A DNA stretch of 64,000 nucleotides from Hirundichthys speculiger (lineage: Eukaryota > Chordata > Actinopteri > Beloniformes > Exocoetidae). The DNA lies in the NCBI GenBank assembly GCA_018398805.1, contig JAGFBZ010001919.1:244001-308000 (forward strand). Direction: 5' to 3'. Every line of letters begins with the position of its first letter. Position 1 is the first letter of the stretch. Shown here in pieces: positions 12,636 through 26,178 of this stretch. The position numbers and the translations under genes are program-made. The notes below the pieces were generated by a model. That model saw only the letters and a list, made by a program, of their open reading frames with translations, did not search any database and was not told where the DNA came from.

Positions 12636-14427
12636 AAATGAATCCTTTATAAATGTCATACTTTATCATACAACTACTATGGTCTTTACCCATAAAAATG
12701 TGTTTTTCATGGATAGAATTCATACTGTGCCTGCTTTAAATGCGTTACTGCGGTTGGTGTGGAATATTTGCCATTAAATGGATAAGGAAAATGTAATTTT
12801 AAGACAGACAAAAGAAAAAAAAAAATGTGCTCAGATGCAGTCCTGGATCCATGGCAACAGTAGAAACATTTCTACCAAAAGAGGGTCAAATCAAATCTTT
12901 TTTTTTTTTTGTTCTTTTTTTCCAAAGTCATCCTAGATAAGTAGGTAGAAAACAGACTGTTTAACAGGCCATGCAGTGCAAGTAGAAGTAGATAAAAATG
13001 GTGATTAGATGCTATCAGAAATGTGTTGATGATGATGTTAATCTCCATGATTCATGCAGCCTCACTCATTCGTCTCTATTACCAAGCAGAATTAGTAGAT
13101 AAGCAAGTTATGTTCAGGTTTGGCTCTGGGTCTTTAGTTTCACAAAAATGATTTATTTCTAATGGACAAACTGCTGTGAACCTAATCTGCTCCAGTAAAG
13201 GCAAGGTTCAAGATGAGAGATCAACACGTGCACTGAACTGTTTTCTAAGAAAATGAAAATAATAAAAGGGAAGGAATGCTTACTGCAGCTTTAAATAGAG
13301 GCTGAAGCTACTTCCCATTCTGTTTAAAGATTCGTAACTAACATCGTGTCTCTTTCATCTTGAAATGGAACATAAATCTTTGCTTTACGAACTATTTGAG
13401 TAACTGAAATCACTGCTAACTCAAAAGCTCTGACAGTTCAAGCCTCTCACTTTTTTTGGGGTGGTTCAAGGCCTGAAGATGTTATCACTTAATGAGCCGT
13501 TCAGCTTTGCAGGGTTCTGTGACATCACTCATCCAGATCAGAGTGGAAACTATCCAGCCTCCACACCATTACATTTACCCAACTTCATATGATGCTGCAT
13601 TTGCCGGAGCTTGTAACCAGCAAGTTGTAGCGTTCAGCATGTATACCTTTACATATCAATAACTCATATGAATTTAGGATGATACTTTGCTCCATTTGTG
13701 AGAGATATGCAGCTCTACATCATTGTTTGTGACTGGCCATCTGGCAGTCGACTCAGTATTCAGATATATCCAGAATCTGAAAACCTTGGCTGATTCACAC
13801 AAAAAGCTCACAATAACACGACATATAAATCACATATAATTCTCGAAAGGCTTCACGCAGAGCACAAATTGAAATGTTCAATGTATACGCTACACTGTAT
13901 GTTTTTAATTTGTTACAGTAAATACTGTATTTTTGCCACTAGCTTTGTTTTATCTTTATCTCCGGAAACATTTGTGGGAACTTTGTTAGGCCAGACTGTT
14001 CAGATATCCAGATATTCCTTTCATAGGTGAACATCCAGTTTTCAGTTTGGTATTTCTTTGCTTTTGTAAAAAGAAAAACTACAAAAACAGACTTCTTGGC
14101 CTGTTGTAATTTTTATTGCCCTATTAAAATGTGCAAATAACAGTATAATACAGACTTCACCTAGCCACCTGTCGTAATGCTTCACTTTACAGTGGCTGTT
14201 AAAGGGAAGATGCTGTGTGGCACTTTAAAACTCTAAACTGAGTGATGAAAAGACAAAACAATGAGAACTCTTCTGAATATGAAGTTGCAGTCAAGCCTGT
14301 CATGGCGGCACAACAACCTTGAAGAATTACATGAATTATATGGATCATCACTTCAGTACAGCCCATAACTTACTTAGTCTTTGCAACAGTATAAGCAAGC
14401 ATTTACCTGCTAGTGCATTTAATTAAT

Positions 14428-16740
14428 CTTTTTTTTATATTATTTATTTTGTTTAACCTTTATTTTATCAGGCAAGCAGTTAAGAACAGGTTCTGATTTA
14501 CAAATGTGGCCTGAGACGAAAGAGTAAAGGCTCTTAGGGGAAAGGGAGAGGGGATCCTACAACATAACATGAATAAAATAAGGTTACAGTTGAAAGTAAA
14601 TACAATTAAATCAAGCATAAAACAATGCGGCTTAGCAAGTGACTGTATTTAACAGGTGCAAGAGTCGACAATATGATAATATGTCGCAAATTTTGTTTGA
14701 AATTGGTGAAAGAGGTGAGGACAATGAGCTTAAGAGTGTTTTGTAAATTGTTCCAGTCATTGGCTGCAGCAAAACGAAAGGCACTACAACCGAAGCAGGT
14801 GTGGACTTTGGGGACAGTAAGTTTAATGAGCTTGCTTGACCGTAGGTTGAAAATAGAGATGTTCAGAAGAGAAGAAAGATAAAAGGGTGTTAGGCCAAGT
14901 ATGGATTTGTAAATGAATTGAAACCAGTGATGGAATCGTCTGGTGTGGAGGGATGTCCAGTTTACTAGTTTATATAAGTCACAGTGTTGGGTGGGAAAGG
15001 AGCACCTCTAGCGGAAACAGATGGCTGAATGGTGGAGGGTCCAGTTTGCTGAGGGTGGATTGGATAGACGGTGTCGCCATAATCAAACATGAGCAGGATG
15101 GCCATTTTCACAAGAGTGTGTTTGGCAGTATGAGTGAAAGAAGCCTTGTTCCGACATAGGAAGCTCAGATGGGCTTTGACTTTAGACTGCAGGTGCTTTA
15201 TATGAGTAATGAAGGAGAGGGAGGAGTCCCACCAGAGACCGAGGTATTTATAGCAGGTCACGAACTCAACTTCAAACCCATTAGCACAGAGGATCTTTGG
15301 AGAAGTGCTGGGATCATTTTTCTGGTTAAAAATGACGCATTTAGTTTTCTTGATGCTCAGATGGAGATGAAGGCTATGAAAATTCTGCTCAATCGAGGTG
15401 AGACTGAGCTGTAGAGTGGATGCTGCCGAGTGGAGAGAAGGACACTCCGAATATAGAATGGTGTCATCGGCATATAGATGAATTTTGGAGTCGCCAGCAT
15501 TCTTGTCTAAGTCATTGATGTAAATGGAAAATAGCACTGGGCCTAATATGGATCCTTGGAGCACTCCTTTAGTGATGGTAAGCAGGTCAGATAGAATGTT
15601 ATCAGACTTTACTTGCTGGACTCAGTTTTTAGGTAGCTGGCAAACCATTCACAGGAGTGCAGTGACAGGCCAATGCTATGGACCCTCTGGAGGAGTATAG
15701 AGTGGTTAACAGAATCAAAAGCTTTGGTGAAATCAATAAATACAGAAATACAGAACTTCTTGGAGTCTAATGAAGTGACAATATCATCCAGGACCTTCAG
15801 AGTAGCTGTGCACCCATGGCCAGGTCGTAACCCAGACAGCAGATAGAAAAGGATGTTATTTGAGGCCAAAAATTGACTCAGCTGTTTATGCACCAATTTT
15901 TCTAACACCTTGGCCAGACATGGCAGGATGGAGATAGGTCTGTAGCAGTCAGGATCAGAGCCGAACCCACCCTTAAAGAGTAGGATGACAAGTGCAGATT
16001 TCCAGTCAGCTCCAGAGACATATTGAACAGCCTTGAGATGGGGGCAGCAATGAAGGGAGCTTCAATTTTTAAAAACATGGGATGGAGTTGATCAGAGCCA
16101 GACGACTTGTTGGAATCCAGGTTATTAAGCTCCTTTAAATCTTCAGAGATCAAGATCGGTCTGAAGGAGAAGATGTCAGATATGGAGTTCGTTCGTTGGT
16201 GGATGTGATGGACCAGCAGTAAGGGGCTTAACGGTGGAAACATTAGCTGAGTCGACAAAGTGTTGGTTGAGAAGCGAGGCCTTGCGAGACTTATCGGTGA
16301 CAAGAGTCACCGAAAAGTCATACTGGGGAACTGGAGGGTAGTGAGCTTGTTCTCCATGGATTTGACAGTTTTCCAAAACTTGTTGGCATCAGAGCCACAG
16401 GATGCAAATTTTTCCAGAAAATGATGGATTTTGGCTTTTCTGACAGCCTGAGTGCATTTGTTTCTACATTGCCGAAAAGGCAAGCCAATCAGCAGGAGAC
16501 TGGGAAAAAACAGGCTTTTCTCCATAAAGCGTTTTTCTGGTGGATTAGTGTCGCCGGATCAGGACAAAACCAGGGACTGAAACGGTCATTGATCCTGAAA
16601 TTTCTGAATGGAGCATGTTTATTGATGATCTGGCTGAAGGTTGACTTGAAGTAAGGACCAGGCAGCCTCCATACTAGTGAAGGAGTTAATTCTCTGTAGT
16701 CACTATGTAAATAGCCATAGTAACATTTCACGTGACATCC
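14428..16740 (-). pseudogene. 5'-truncated non-LTR retrotransposon (L2/CR1-like), reverse transcriptase broken
   Basis: Minus-strand frames collinear from 16.73 to 14.67 kb reconstruct the linker and reverse transcriptase of a LINE ORF2. In order there are an N-terminal linker (KHAPFRNFRINDRFSPW), a block with VLEKLVHKQL, the palm motif FIDFTKAFDSVNH, then QGSILGPVLFSIYINDL and the catalytic Y-A-D-D at 15463-15474, followed by KYLG. The C-terminal end lies near 14.67-14.95 kb. At least three frame changes and several stops break the frame. The endonuclease domain is missing (5' truncation, typical of LINEs). The 3' end is near 14430, where the minus strand reads aaggttaaacaaaataaat. Assignment to the L2/CR1 group rests on remembered family similarity; RTE and L1 fit less well. 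Confidence 0.88.
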
Positions 16741-19400
16741 ATTTTAATCTAGTTGGTCTAAGACTGAACATGTACAGGACAAAAGCTACTAATAAAGAAC
16801 CTTTGAAGCCTATTCAGTCCAAGTCCAAGAGCCTGTGCTTTTGTAGATGAATGTATTTACTATAAGTACATTTATTCATCTTGAAATAGTTGATAAATTC
16901 TTACATGTAAGTGTTGTAAAGTTCCACCAAAACTCAGCCCTAGAAGTTTATGTGTCAAAGCGTTATAAGATTCAAACTTTAGTTTAATGAACGGGAGCGT
17001 ACGAGAGACGCGAAGGAGATCAAATAGCCAGAAGGAGTCGATATAGCAAAATGATTTTTTTTTAGTAGTACAAAAGATTCCCATGGTGTGTTTCAGGCCC
17101 ATTTTTCCTGACCCACTGTAAACCCAAAAGCAATAAATATCATAAGCACGGCTGGGAATTTACTGCACCTGTAGCAACCCAAGCACAGTCCTAATAAGCT
17201 GCAGATGCAGGAGTGATTGTATCTAGGCTGAAACACAGGCTCTAAGAGAAGGAAATTCTTTGAAAGGTACAATTTCATCACCTGACCAAAGCTCCTTCAG
17301 CTCCGGGACTGCTCAGGGGCTCTCATTCATTCTGATCAGCGAGTAACAGGGCTGAAATTAAAAGCAATTTGGATTTAGTGTCACACCAACCCGGCTGTCG
17401 ATTACCGGACAGGAAATAGCTGTCGTGAGCAGTTATCTTTGATCCATGTGGCTGCTGGGAGAACAATGTGTAGAACAGGACAAATCTCTCACTCACAATG
17501 TGCAAAATTAATTATTTGACGGGCTTACTGCACATACAAACCTCAACACGGATATTATTTGATTCAGGATTTATTTACATTTGTTTTTCCTTTTGACAGT
17601 TTGTCTGACAGATAATCTCAAGCATTCAAAAATATTATTTATTGCTCAGCAGTTTGGTCCAGGAAAACCAAAGTCCTGTCTGCTACTGTATCTAATTCGG
17701 CATGTGCCACATTAACTCAAAGCAGTGAATCAGTTTAAGGAGATTTCTTTATAAATTAAAGAATATTAAATTTAGTGACCCCACCATAAACACCACTGAA
17801 TATTTTTTTTTGTCCTCTATCAGTTTGTTTATGAGAAACAAGCAGCAGTCTACATAAAGAAGCCATTATCATCATTCTTTCCTTGAAGCTACGTAGCATT
17901 TAACGAAGCATGCAGGCATGCTTGCGAGATTCTAACTGTGCCAGGCTGCAGAGTTATGTGAGTCGACTGCATTATATGTTTGCCGGGCTGTTAACATGTT
18001 TTACCACCATTACTAGCGAGGGCTCGGTGTGTAATAAGGCAACGGTATGCACATGCCCAGGCTTCTCCACATACGCAGTCCAGTTTTGTTTTGGCAGGGG
18101 AGAGGTTAATGTTTAACAGCGCTGGTTCAGCCACTAACGTGTGAACAAAGCACAATGGCAGCACTGTATAGGCTCCTATTTATTCAGAGTCACTTCCTCC
18201 CTTAATAGTTGGCTCTACTTTCTTCACAGAGGAAAAAAAGTAGGTCAAGGGAAAGTCATGTTTGAGGTAATTCACTCGAGGGGACTACATCCATGATCAC
18301 TAGATGACACTGGTTAACCCTAAGAGTGAGGTCATATTCATGTCAACGTTACACCCACAACTCAGCCTGACTGGTAGCGTGTCTGAGCATTTTACAGTGT
18401 GCTGAGAATAAATCACAGAAGGCATCCAGGAGAAGATTGAAAAGATAGGAGCATGAACAGACAATATTGCTTGAATAAATGCGGAGCTTGTTTTTTGACC
18501 TTGTGTATCCTGCTTTAATCATTGTTGGTTTTCAGCAGCTGTGCCCTGACTGAGGTCACTCATCAGGATTTTCTGCTTTGATGATTGTGAACAAAAGATC
18601 CTAAGTGAAGAATCACTTGGATAGTTCATTCTTGAGCTTCATGCACAAAGACCTGAACCAAAGAGGAATGCGAGCGCATTGTTCCCTCACCTACTGTAAT
18701 TACTTGCGATGAGTGTAGAAGGATTATGCTGCATATTAGCAGACTTTTTGGATAAAGTATGATTTCATCCATGAATATCTCTGGAGTACCTTTTCATTAT
18801 AAAGCTTTCATGTCCAGGTCTTTATTTTCTTTTTGTGACCCTTTCTGTTGAACAGTATGGCTCAGTTTTTCCATTCACTTTGTCCCATATTAAGATCTCA
18901 ATAAAAGAGATCCAACTTAACATTTAATGGATTTTCCTAAGAAAGGAATCACAGTATACAAATTTACAATGACACAACTGCATATCTGATTGCTCCTATT
19001 AATGCCACATGTACACAAAATATCATACATACATGTGGGGTCATGCATTAAATAACCATATACCTTTTCCCATTATTCATAGTGTACTTTATGAGTTGGT
19101 GTGTAAGGGCCAACAGTAATGAGGATGTAATTAAAAACATGTCATTGTGATGGAGGGCCAAGCTTTAATAGCATGAAAGCTATTGACTTGATCCCTCCTG
19201 AGCCAGCAAATGGTTATAAAAACCATCAATCAAACTTAGTATGTGGTAAGTACTTGCCACAGTAAAAAGGAAAAGGCATTTTCCAGTAGGATCCATAGAG
19301 AAATCAAAAATACATTGGATGCAGATGGAAAAAAATACACTTGCTTTATTTGAACAGTGTCAGGTTTTTATTATCCCTAACAAATAGGTGTAACTCCACA
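16741..19400. other. Intronic sequence, nothing recognised
   Basis: No transposon ends, RNA genes or convincing coding stretches were seen in this interval. Confidence 0.5.
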
Positions 19401-19410
19401 CAGTAAGTAA

Positions 19411-19411
19411 G

Positions 19412-19448
<37 letters not shown>
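19411..19448 (+). repeat. (AT)n(AG)n compound microsatellite
   Basis: About 11 AT units pass directly into seven AG units. Confidence 0.95.
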
Positions 19449-19886
19449 CTTTTTTTTCCTCGATTAATCAAATTTTTTGATAGAAATTGGTTTAATGTCT
19501 TTTTTTCTGCCTGCAAAATAAGTGCATATATTATTCTGCAAAGACAGTGCTCTCTGGAAATACAGTGGCCTGTATTTGTTGAGACCATGTGCAATGGAGC
19601 CAAACTCTTGACGCGGTTATGAAAGAGCCTGTTCATTGAGAAGTCATGCCTGGGCTTTGTTTTTCTTTGCAGCTGGCGCACCATCACTCAGTCTGTTCCC
19701 ACCTGGCGCACCACCAAACCCAGATGAAACTATCAAAGTGATATCTGCAATGAGAAGGAATTGTTTATCTTTTCAGGTGTCATTTTTTTCAATCTGTCTC
19801 ACCTGTTTTTATTTTATAGCCAAGATCAGTGGGGATGCCTGGGGAGGAATTCCAAACGTCAAAGAAATACATTTTGATAAAAATCT

Positions 19887-20106
19887 TTTTTTTTTTTTGT
19901 AACTAGGCACAGCAGGCCCCACGGACTCTTGGTAGCTCTGATGGCCTTTATTAACAGTGCAGAGAGACAGAAAACCAGGGCAGAGAAAGTGAGGAAGACA
20001 CGGAGCAAAGGGCTGGAGGCCAGGAATCGAACCTGCAGCCGCTGCAGGACTGTGACCTCTGTACATGGGGCCACCTGCTGTCAGCACTGAGCTACCCGGT
20101 GGCCCC
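19887..20106 (-). repeat. tRNA-derived SINE
   Basis: On the minus strand it starts ggggccaccgggtagctcag, giving an A box (ggtagctcagtg), and has a perfect-looking B box ggttcgattcc at 20033-20023. The body continues to a 3' A-tract, which appears as the run of T at 19887-19899 on the + strand. The order of A box, B box, body and A-tail defines a tRNA-derived SINE. The family name cannot be given from sequence alone. Confidence 0.8.
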
Positions 20107-20920
20107 GGGCTTTGTACTTTACCTTACACCAAACTAATGCACATGAGATGGTAAAGTCAATGATACATTGCATGTAAATTTGTCAGATTGTTTGCCAAAA
20201 AAAAAAAGTAGTTATCCTCATTTTGAGGGTCTTTGTTCTCATAAGGTCTCTCTTTCTTGTCCAATTATGTAAGTTATGGTGCCAAATTAAATTCTGTTAT
20301 AACAGGACACAATAAGTCTTACATAACAATATTGTAACTTCCAAATTTTTGGGTTTAATAATCACTTGGTAAAATTGATGGCCAAATGCATAAAGATTTA
20401 CTGTTTTTTTTATTGTTTTTTTTTTTTTTTTTAAATCACAAATCAACAGCAGCTGAATGAACTCACCAGATGATCAAATCTGCCAGCAACATGAAACATT
20501 TGATGCTGTATTTGGTGTTGATGATATGCTCCTGCTTTCTGAGGAGATTATTATCTGTTCATTAGGATGACAGAACATCAGCGCTCTCTCTGAATGATTC
20601 GGTCTGTTTTCAGTTCTTATTTGTTGAGTGCTCGTAATTCTTCTGGACTTCCCTCGCTGCTTCCATGTGTTAGCATCACGGCGTCCTCCCAAAACACTGA
20701 ATAAAGGCTGGACCACACTGAAAGACTTTTACAAGCTCAAAAGGTTTTTCAATTGTGAGAGACCACACACAAAACAACAAAATAATAATAATAGAAAATA
20801 ATAATAGAGAAACAAATCATAGCTTTGACAGTTTTGTTCCTGGAGTGTGTAGATTGCAGCGATAAGACCCAGACATCACACCACAGACTAAAAGGTTCCC
20901 ATTCACAGAGTCGCTAACAT

Positions 20921-20933
20921 AATATATATATAT

Positions 20934-20975
<42 letters not shown>
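20921..20975 (+). repeat. (AT)n microsatellite on the left of an hAT-like element
   Basis: AT units with a short ACAC interruption, running directly into the terminal repeat of the element at 20976. Confidence 0.95.
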
Positions 20976-20978
<3 letters not shown>

Positions 20979-22015
20979 GTGTGCAACGGTACAGGTGGCT
21001 CAAAGGTACGGTCCGTACCGCGGTTCTTGTGTCACGGTTTTGGTACGGATTCAGTACAGTTTCAGTCCACCCGCTACCCTAAACCTGCGATCGCAAGACA
21101 TATATATAGTTTGCGGAAAGCGCAACTCGCATGTCGGCGCGTAAAAGAGCGCGTCCAAATGGAATAAATGTGCGTCCACCTGGTCACATGTAGACATGCA
21201 CAAACGGCTCTACCTCTCGATTATGCATCACCGTTTTACTTGCATACATTTTTATTCTCTTGAGGTCAGAGGATGTCTGGTCAGCAGTTGTGGTGGATGT
21301 GGGAATAGTCACGGCCAGACATGTCAGTCTCTACAGCTGTGGCATGATCTCATCCAGATGTTTGCTGTGGAGGAAACCAAGGAGATCTTTGTCTCTGGTG
21401 TCAAGCTGGAAAAGGTTGGATGCGGGAATTTATTTCCAATATGTCTGAAACTGTTGGTGGTCGAGGAGGGACAGGAACATTAATTGTTCGTGATCTTTAA
21501 ATGCGCATCCAACGATTCGTTCTGCAGTATTTTAAAAAGCACATCAGCTGCGCCAAGATGCACAACTGGTAACAACTAGATCTTACGCAGGTAAGATCCA
21601 GGTTTAGGGAGGTGGAAGATTGCGTTCTGATAACTGTTAACTGTTAACTGTTTTCACTCCCTCGCTGGTGTATTCAACAGCAAAACCAAAATGTTCCCAC
21701 ACCGGTGATTAGAAAAAGTTTTTTCCCAATTTCTCCGCTACCGCTGGCCATGCCTGCTTGTTTTTTTATTCTTTTTCTGCGTCTATAAACTGCAGCCATC
21801 TGGCTAAAGTGTGATCGGTTGGTCACTGTGAGTGAGCGGAGGCGAGTGGACATTGACATGCAGTGGCCGGCCTGTTGCCTAAAAGGCACGCACGCTCACG
21901 TGCAAGTCCAATGCAAAGTTATTGGAACAAAAATACAGCGGGACATAAAAGTGTATTGTCCCGTGCAGGTCGTACCGAACCGTATCGTATTTTACTGAGT
22001 ACTGTTGCATCCCTA
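20976..22015. mobile_element. hAT-like non-autonomous element with a nested insert
   Basis: The ends are taggtgtgcaacggta and tactgttgcatcccta. The second, reversed, is tagggatgcaacagta, 13 of 16 identical, and it follows the hAT end pattern Y-A-R-N-G. Subterminal motifs ggtacggtccgtaccg and cgtaccgaaccgtatcg are also inverted relatives. Both flanks are AT repeats, so the target duplication cannot be read. Between about 21067 and 21640 lies sequence homologous to the GC-rich palindromic element at 26179-27053 in the opposite orientation (20 identical bases at 21121-21140 and 26780-26799). Confidence 0.75.
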
Positions 22016-22045
22016 ATATATATATATATACATATACATGTTATA

Positions 22046-22082
<37 letters not shown>

Positions 22083-22097
22083 TATATATATATATAT

Positions 22098-22148
<51 letters not shown>

Positions 22149-22166
22149 TATATAGATATATATATA
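22016..22166 (+). repeat. (AT)n microsatellite, 150 bp
   Basis: Long AT tract with a few slips (catatacatg, ctatat, gatat), starting exactly at the end of the hAT-like element. Confidence 0.95.
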
Positions 22167-25140
22167 AAATTTAACTTTAGTGTAAGATTGAGAGAAAGTC
22201 ACCACAATGATTATTAGCTTAGCTTAGCTAAGATGTAGAGTTTAACCCATGTGACGTGAGAAGGTCACATGATCTCCTGAACCTTGTTACAATATCGTCA
22301 GCGGCGTGTGATTTCAATTCTCGAGGCTCAAAAATATCCTTCCAACCACTAGAGGTCTCTTTTTGTTTTGTATTTATTAAACTCTTCTTAAAACTTACCT
22401 GTATCAGGCCTTGTAACTTTAGCCTTGTAGTTACATTCATGTTGCTTCTGCCGTCTTCTGTTAAATTGCAATGTCATGAGACAGATATTCGTCGCTCATG
22501 GAGGCTATTTGGCTGCTCTTTCATGTCTTGTTGGTCTGTGTGACTGAAAGTACCCTCAAAGTGTCTTAAAGTGCATGTTAAGAAAGCACAACCCAGACTA
22601 AGCTCTTGATTGGTTAAGATGAAATGATCATTTCTGTTTCCGATGAAATGGAAAATTTAACAGTGAGTTAATATCAGTGTGGTGGCTGTTAAATCTCTTG
22701 TGTACATAAAACAATGGATTTCATGTAGGCTGGACCGACTCTGCGGGGTTACTGATGATACCGTGTTTCCAGTTTCCCGAAAGTTTAACCGCAGATCATT
22801 TGAAGCCATGCTTGTTTTGATGCTACAATCACATCCAACTTTGAGCTCAGCTGAAGGGCAAACTTTAGTGACTTTGATAGCACTGTGTTACAGCGCAGCC
22901 AAGTTGGCCACATGATATCAGCAGGCACAGAAGTCTTTGAAGCAATGTGAACGGGGACTTTACACGCTGCAGCATAACTTGATATCAGGTGTTATGAAAG
23001 TCTCTTTTGGAAAAAGTGAAATGATTCTCTTTGAAACTGCTTGATTAAACCAGCTTTAAATCACTTTTCATGGGTGATTCTTCTGTCACCTTGGTTTTTC
23101 GGCAGCTATATTACATGTTATAATGCTGAGCATGTAAATGTTTGTCGTTGGGCTTCATCACAGGGTTCATTCAAATGCATTTCTTTAAAAGACAAGCGTT
23201 TCTGATTGTATTATGCTGGGTATTAATGATTTGAGATTGGTGCAGCTCAAACATTCTTCCAGCTCATCCTATCACTCTTAGCAGACCTCACACCACAGAA
23301 AAATCTGATAGGATGATCTGCAGAGCGGTTCAGATTATCAGGACCTAAGGTTGGAGCAGGAGTGTTGGGACGAGAATGACCCTGATTATCCTGTTATGTG
23401 TGGCTTGGCTTAAGAGAACCTGAGTCTGTCATTTGTCTGAATGTTCGTTCACTGAATCAAGAGCTCTGAAAGGCTGAGTCTCGGGGTGCTTTTTATTTTG
23501 ATAACTTCTGTTTCTGCACATTCTCGATTTATTCCCATGACTCAGACAGCTCAGAGCCAAGAAACTCAGATACATATTTGGAAGAGTTTTATCAAGTGAC
23601 CTTAGGTATAAGTCCTATATGTCCATATAGTGTATCTGTTGTCGCTTTGGACTGATGAAATGGAACCGTGGGTTTCTCAGTTTGGCAGACTTGCCACCTT
23701 GTCGCGTGTATCTCTTCCTGACGTTTCTGCGCTCATATCCTTGCTGGAGGAAGCTAAGATGAGAGAAAGAAAAGCAAGTAAGGGGCGTGAGGAGGCATGT
23801 TAGAATAATAAACAGCAGTCCGGGACCAGGGACGGAGCAGGAATCAGAGAGGTGCTTCTCTGTGGGGAAGTTTCTGAATGACTGAAGAGCTGAACTGTAT
23901 CAGAGGGCAACACAGAACAGAATAAGAGCCAGATGGAAGCGCAGACATGCAGTTCTCTTCGCAGAGTTTCTGAGTCTAATTCATCAGAGGATCCAGCAGA
24001 AGTTGGTTCACCTCACTTATTTTAAGTGACCGCTCCTTCAGACAAATTTGTTGCTCTTGGAACCTTCCTAAGAAACTCTGTTATTTGACATTGCACAGGG
24101 TGAACACATGGCACAAACTGAACCTGTCTGTGTTTTTCTTCCTTTTGCAAGCAGAATGAATCAGGCCACAGGCTATGAGTCACAAACCTAAATCAAATTC
24201 ATGGTAGAAATAAAGAGCAATCACACTCAGAGTGGGTTTCAGATAGAAATGTGTCTATACTGGACTGAGGAAAGAGTTACTCATCCGTTAAATATATTAA
24301 CTAACTTCCACTAGTACGTTACCTTGCGTGGCACATCGAACCTCTGCTGGTTTCTCTAATAATACAGTATATTGGTTTGGCTCATAATTGCAAACAGTCC
24401 ATCAAAGGTACAATAATAAACACAGCTTAAATATATAGAGGACATTCTGACTATGGGATGAACACGACAAACAACGAGAACAAAGGTCATTAAAATTTCA
24501 ACAAAACTTGTTTATACAAATAATATCTGGAGTTTATAATAGAATATTGTTCTGTTGTCAATTTGTGCTTTGCAAAACAAACCTTTGTGTTATTTATAAG
24601 AGCTTAATGTGAAAGTTTAACATCGTCTAATCATATAAAACCTTGGCAGCACTTTAAAGCACAGACTTGCCTTTTGGGACAAGGCAGGCAAATATTTTTG
24701 GACATTTAGCTGTTTTGTTAAAATGTCTTTATTTGCCATCTTGCCAAAATGTCATATGAGAAGAAAAAAAAAATCAATTACAGCTCGACAACCAATGAAT
24801 AACTTCTGGCAGGTTAAGCCAAGATTTGCTCCAGGGGGAGGAAAGCTAATCTAGCTTCACCAAATATACATTCCTCCCACTCAAAGGCTGCTTTAAACAC
24901 TCAGCATGTTTGCTTCACATGTGCACTTGCTTCAGCAGAATGATCCATTTGTACACAAAGAAAAGCTATTTTTCTTAGACGTACAAGTTACAAATCTTTT
25001 ATTAATTTCTACCCGCTTAAGTCAGTAAATACAAAACATGTGAGTATGTGTTGGTAAACCCACCCATTTTCTATATATAGTATTTGTTTTCTCGTACATC
25101 CGAGGATTGTGCAAAGCAAGTCTAAAACTTAGGTTTAACA
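22167..25140. other. Intronic sequence, nothing recognised
   Basis: No repeats with identifiable ends and no coding similarity seen. Confidence 0.5.
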
Positions 25141-25224
25141 ATCTTAATGGACAAAGGTGGCTGGTTAAGGTATTTATTCACATACCAAGGCACTGGAGGC
25201 CCATTCAGCTGTTTACTGCCCACT

Positions 25225-25440
25225 TTATCCTATAGAGGAGAGCTGAGGAGGTGGAGCCTTTGTGAGAAAACACTGGGTGACAGTCAGGGAACATCCTGGA
25301 TGAGTCGCCAATCCATCAATAAGGGATAAAATGGAAGAGACACAACCATATACGCACGCACTCACGGCCAAATTAGAATCTATAATTGCAGGCACGGAGA
25401 GAGCATGAAGACTCCTTCCCACATAGAGCAACAGCAAAAC
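25225..25440 (-). repeat. Degenerate copy of the common fish dispersed repeat
   Basis: Fragments such as atcctggatgagtcgccaat, ccatcaataaggg, acgcacgcactcacggcc and aattagaatc match, in order, the complement of the family represented at 36183-36455. Heavily mutated. Confidence 0.5.
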
Positions 25441-26178
25441 GTTGGAGAAAAGATTATAATCAATCTGATATCTGAAAACAGAAACCTTATAACTGATTTC
25501 ACAGCTGTCTTGCAGTCCGCATGGCTGCAGGTTGTTTTCACTGCAATGGGTGTGAGGCTCAGGTGCAATTGTGCTGGCAGTTTTTTATCAGAAGGTGACA
25601 AGGTCTCACGCTGCCCAGAGAGACTGAGAAACAACCTTCTCTGCTGTGATTAAAACCCTGCAGCTACTGCTCCCAATATAGGCACCCATGGGTTTCAAAG
25701 AGATGCCTGCTTATATCTAACAGACTGTCTTACCTAGGAGACGTTTTATGAAAAATAAATAAATAAATCAGTGCTTGAGAGCATACACTTGGTTACGTGA
25801 GGTGACTACCAACTGAAGCGCTCTGACATGACAGAACCCTTAGACTATTTCTGCGGCAGGCTAAATCTGAGAAACATGTCATTCAGTGAAAGGTTCAGAT
25901 TTGCTGGATACTGTGACATCACAGATCCAAGTAAAATCATCCAGCTTCTCCGTCTTTATCTAAACCCCAGATCACAGTTTAAACCTTGTTTATGCATCAG
26001 TGTCAAACTGATGGTGTATTTATGCCAACACGCGATCTTCATGGTTGAAAAGAAAGATTTTGTACTTAATTCCCGTGTTCCATCCATCCATCCATTGTCA
26101 TTCTGCTTTGTTCGTGATCGGGTCCACCTCCTCCTCTGAGAGAACACTGAGGCGTTCCCAGGCCAGCCGAGAGATATA

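Larger units (their letters stand above)
7251..14425. other. Intronic sequence with few recognisable elements
   Basis: Contains a (CCT)n tract at 7671-7696, a short fish-repeat fragment near 7368-7445 (catccatccgtccatccatt, then gatcaccagtccatcac) and an A-tract plus (AT)n at 12576-12635. Otherwise no feature I can support. The open frames here are short and motif-free. Confidence 0.5.

Noticed and set aside
12355..12723. 122-codon minus-strand frame
   Set aside because: Its length comes from reading through an (AT)n tract and A runs (Ile-Tyr and Phe repeats).
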